A DNA stretch of 8,334 nt, from contig MFGW01000074.1 of assembly GCA_001780385.1 (NCBI GenBank), forward strand, positions 12,158 to 20,491, in the 5' to 3' direction. The notes beneath the pieces were generated by a model. The model was given only the letters and a program-made list of their open reading frames with translations, ran no database searches and was not told the DNA's origin. The translations under genes were made by a program, and so were the position numbers. This stretch comes from Candidatus Fischerbacteria bacterium RBG_13_37_8. Lineage in GTDB: Bacteria > Acidobacteriota > HRBIN11 > MFGW01. The stretch's first letter is position 1, and each line of letters opens with the position of its first letter. This document shows, in pieces, positions 6,892 to 8,334 of this stretch.

Positions 6892-8112
6892 CTAAAGAAG
6901 TTTTTTTGCAAAATCCTGTTCAATTGCGCCCAATACTATTATTACAGAAGAATCCTTTCTAGCAATCAAGCAATGCAAGTCGCCATCTTCCATCCAGGTA
7001 CCTTCATGCACAATATTCTTTTTGCCACCAAACCAGGTAATAAAATTTGTATAAAACTCCAGGGCATCTCCCTTCGTATCCCAGACTGATTTATACACTA
7101 TAGCAAAATTATTCAATTGTTTTAAAAGGACATACTTATCTCCAGCCCATCCTTCAGATGCTATTTTGCTATTCTCAACATTCAATCGTTCTTTTAATAT
7201 CAATAACAAATTATATTCCCCAATATCATCACTATGCACCTGTTTCCAATTTTGCAATTTCTCTTCATCAAAGTGCAGTGTAACATCAACTGGTTCATCT
7301 TTCCGGTATTTTTCTATGTGAAGAATTTGTTCTGTTGAAGAAGGCGGATTTTCATACAACTCCGAAATATCTTTAACTGTTTTTTCCTTAAGAAACTTGT
7401 TAAGAAATCCCAGGCCTTTGAGGTAAGGAAATAAAACCTGTCCTTGTATAAATTTAGGCGCTGTCGCAGCAACATCCATACCCGGAATCGCTCCAAAATC
7501 TTGAAATTCAGCAAGTTTATCAAGATCTATCATCCCTTTAACGCTGTCCAGACTCATTCCAAATGATTCAAGAACATTAAGAAGCATGAAATAAGTTCCC
7601 TCACCTTCTACTACCGCTGCCCTGGCTAATTTTTTATCTGATGTCAAGCCCACAGCAAGATATTTCTGCATTGGATGATATTGATCAGAGAGAGCATGAA
7701 TTAATTCATGAAATAAAACAGGCTGCTGCAGTTCGGCCGGTATCCAATCTGCTATATAGAGGCTCTTCCTTGTATCATCATACATTCCACCTGCTTGTTC
7801 CTTATATAAATCATTCAATAATTTTTCATAATCAAAATCTTTATCTACAAGCTTGAATAACTTTAAAACAGCTTCTTCGTAAAGCAATTGTTCGCCGCTA
7901 TATTGTTTTTTTATCGCTTCCTTGATATGTTGCAGCATTTCATCACGTGAGAGAACTTCATATTTGACTTTAGTTTTAAAGGGCAATTGTCGAGATTGTT
8001 CGACACTCTTCACTATAGCATCGACTTGATCCTGAGTAATAGAATTGCTCTCCTGCGCATAAATAATAGTGCTAATCAAAAACATAATTATTACTACCAG
8101 CGCTTTTTTCAT
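6892..8112 (-). CDS. Exported putative zinc metalloprotease (HExxH...E)
   Basis: A 406-residue protein with a clear signal peptide: MKK, a hydrophobic core at 4-17, and a probable cut after YAQ near residue 20. There is no lipobox Cys. The mature part has GGMYDDTRKSLYIAD (108-122), then FHELIHALSDQ (134-144) with the zinc-binding HELIH at 135-139, and ARAAVVEGEG (163-172), where Glu169 is the likely third zinc ligand 30 residues after His139. Later landmarks are NPPSSTEQILHIEKY (255-269), GWAGDKYVLL (321-330) and VWDTKGDALEFY (343-354). These landmarks in this order resemble a widespread family of uncharacterised exported proteins with HExxHAxQDQ and EG(D/E)(A/G)T motifs; the match is from memory. 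The role in peptide cleavage and the substrate are inference. The start is supported by AGGAG at 8126-8122, 9 bases upstream. It is the first well-supported gene of the minus-strand run; its stop is 20 bases before cutA. Confidence 0.85.
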   Translation of the reverse strand: MKKALVVIIMFLISTIIYAQESNSITQDQVDAIVKSVEQSRQLPFKTKVKYEVLSRDEMLQHIKEAIKKQYSGEQLLYEEAVLKLFKLVDKDFDYEKLLNDLYKEQAGGMYDDTRKSLYIADWIPAELQQPVLFHELIHALSDQYHPMQKYLAVGLTSDKKLARAAVVEGEGTYFMLLNVLESFGMSLDSVKGMIDLDKLAEFQDFGAIPGMDVAATAPKFIQGQVLFPYLKGLGFLNKFLKEKTVKDISELYENPPSSTEQILHIEKYRKDEPVDVTLHFDEEKLQNWKQVHSDDIGEYNLLLILKERLNVENSKIASEGWAGDKYVLLKQLNNFAIVYKSVWDTKGDALEFYTNFITWFGGKKNIVHEGTWMEDGDLHCLIARKDSSVIIVLGAIEQDFAKKLL

Positions 8113-8211
8113 ATTATTTTACTCCTCTGTTTACTCATGCTTTTCAAAAAAACACTATTTCTGCCTGGATCAGTAAGCAATGCTGTTTATTCTCTTTTTA
8201 TGGTTTCCAAA
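8113..8211 (-). promoter_or_regulatory. Leader region of the metalloprotease gene
   Basis: This 99-base stretch precedes the first gene of the run and should hold its promoter if the short frame upstream is not co-transcribed. It is AT-rich, has a run of seven T on the minus strand near 8145-8151 and the AGGAG ribosome site at 8122-8126. I find no convincing -35/-10 pair, no Bacteroidetes-type TAnnTTTG box and no hairpin strong enough to call a terminator. Confidence 0.25.
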
Positions 8212-8334
8212 TTACCTTCCCGAGGCAATCATAGCACCCAGCAATGCACCAAATATTATGGCAATTACCGGATTACACATGAGTGCTCATGTGGAACCTA
8301 TCTTTTGTGAAAGCATGCTGTAAAGAAATCCTAA
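8212..8334 (-). other. Short hydrophobic reading frame, possibly the tail of an interrupted gene
   Basis: One minus-strand frame runs from the right edge as LGFLYSMLSQKIGST, meets TGA at 8289-8287, then continues in the same frame through ALMCN and PVIAIIFGALLGAMIASG to TAA at 8214-8212. The second part has a membrane-helix composition with spaced glycines. An ATG at 8280 could start a 22-residue peptide, but no Shine-Dalgarno site precedes it. It may be the C-terminal end of a membrane protein broken by one TGA, a tiny membrane peptide, or chance. The frame shifted by two bases also reads without a stop from the edge to a TAA at about 8275, so the choice of frame upstream of the TGA is not secure. 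Confidence 0.3.
8276..8293. repeat. Perfect 8-bp inverted repeat with 2-base spacer
   Basis: The sequence CACATGAG-TG-CTCATGTG has arms that are exact reverse complements. It spans the in-frame TGA and the ATG at 8280 of the short minus-strand frame. It could be an operator-like dyad. As RNA the 2-base loop is too tight, so the inner pair would open to give a 7-bp stem with a 4-base loop. There is no U-run directly after it on either strand, so it is not a classical terminator. Confidence 0.5.

Noticed and set aside
8141..8155. T-run on the minus strand as an intrinsic terminator
   Set aside because: No stable GC-rich stem lies directly before it; only 3-bp pairings can be found.
8287..8289. 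Genetic code with TGA read as an amino acid
   Set aside because: About 2,600 codons of well-supported genes contain no in-frame TGA, which would be expected if TGA were a regular sense codon.
7987..8310. Plus-strand open frame of 107 codons
   Set aside because: Its first part is antisense to the signal peptide and N terminus of the metalloprotease, whose start has a good ribosome site; the rest shows no protein-like features that I can support.
1..8334. CRISPR array, tRNA, rRNA, insertion sequence or phage genes
   Set aside because: No regularly spaced direct repeats, no cloverleaf or rRNA-like stretch and no transposase or integrase motifs were seen on either strand.

Overview
The window is an AT-rich stretch of a bacterial chromosome in which every supported gene lies on the minus strand, so transcription runs from right to left. 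Transcription order is: secreted HExxH metalloprotease (8112 to 6892), cutA (6871 to 6539), Ycf46-like AAA+ ATPase (6523 to 5036), GT-C-type membrane protein (4974 or 4962 to 2917), DUF58 protein (2910 to 1933) and a TgpA-like membrane transglutaminase (1915 to beyond the left edge). Gaps between genes are 6 to 61 bases. Several Shine-Dalgarno sites sit on or next to the stop codon of the preceding gene, so the six genes look like one operon or two abutting ones. No stretch longer than 300 bases lacks a gene.

The organism cannot be named from this sequence. Strong Shine-Dalgarno sites (AGGAGG before the ATPase, AGGAG before the metalloprotease) argue against typical Bacteroidetes translation starts. 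The signal peptide, the inner-membrane DUF58/TgpA pair and the low GC fit an uncultured, probably diderm, low-GC lineage. The genetic code looks standard: the complete genes end in TAG (four) or TAA (one), and no in-frame TGA interrupts them.

The left half (1-4974) is an envelope module. It holds a multi-spanning GT-C-like protein with a large non-membrane C-terminal region, a DUF58 protein, and a TgpA-type transglutaminase with its Cys-His-Asp triad intact. DUF58 and TgpA genes usually travel with a MoxR AAA+ ATPase. No MoxR is seen here; the nearest AAA+ gene is a Ycf46-like ATPase two genes upstream of the DUF58 gene. The right half (5036-8112) holds that ATPase, the small trimeric CutA1 protein and an exported putative gluzincin-type metalloprotease.

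Two short non-coding stretches carry structure. The 61-base gap at 4975-5035 contains degenerate heptamer repeats and a 7-codon reading frame with a well-placed Shine-Dalgarno site, whose TGA overlaps the TTG start of the next gene. The right end (8113-8334) contains a perfect 8-bp inverted repeat and a short hydrophobic reading frame that may be the interrupted tail of another gene.
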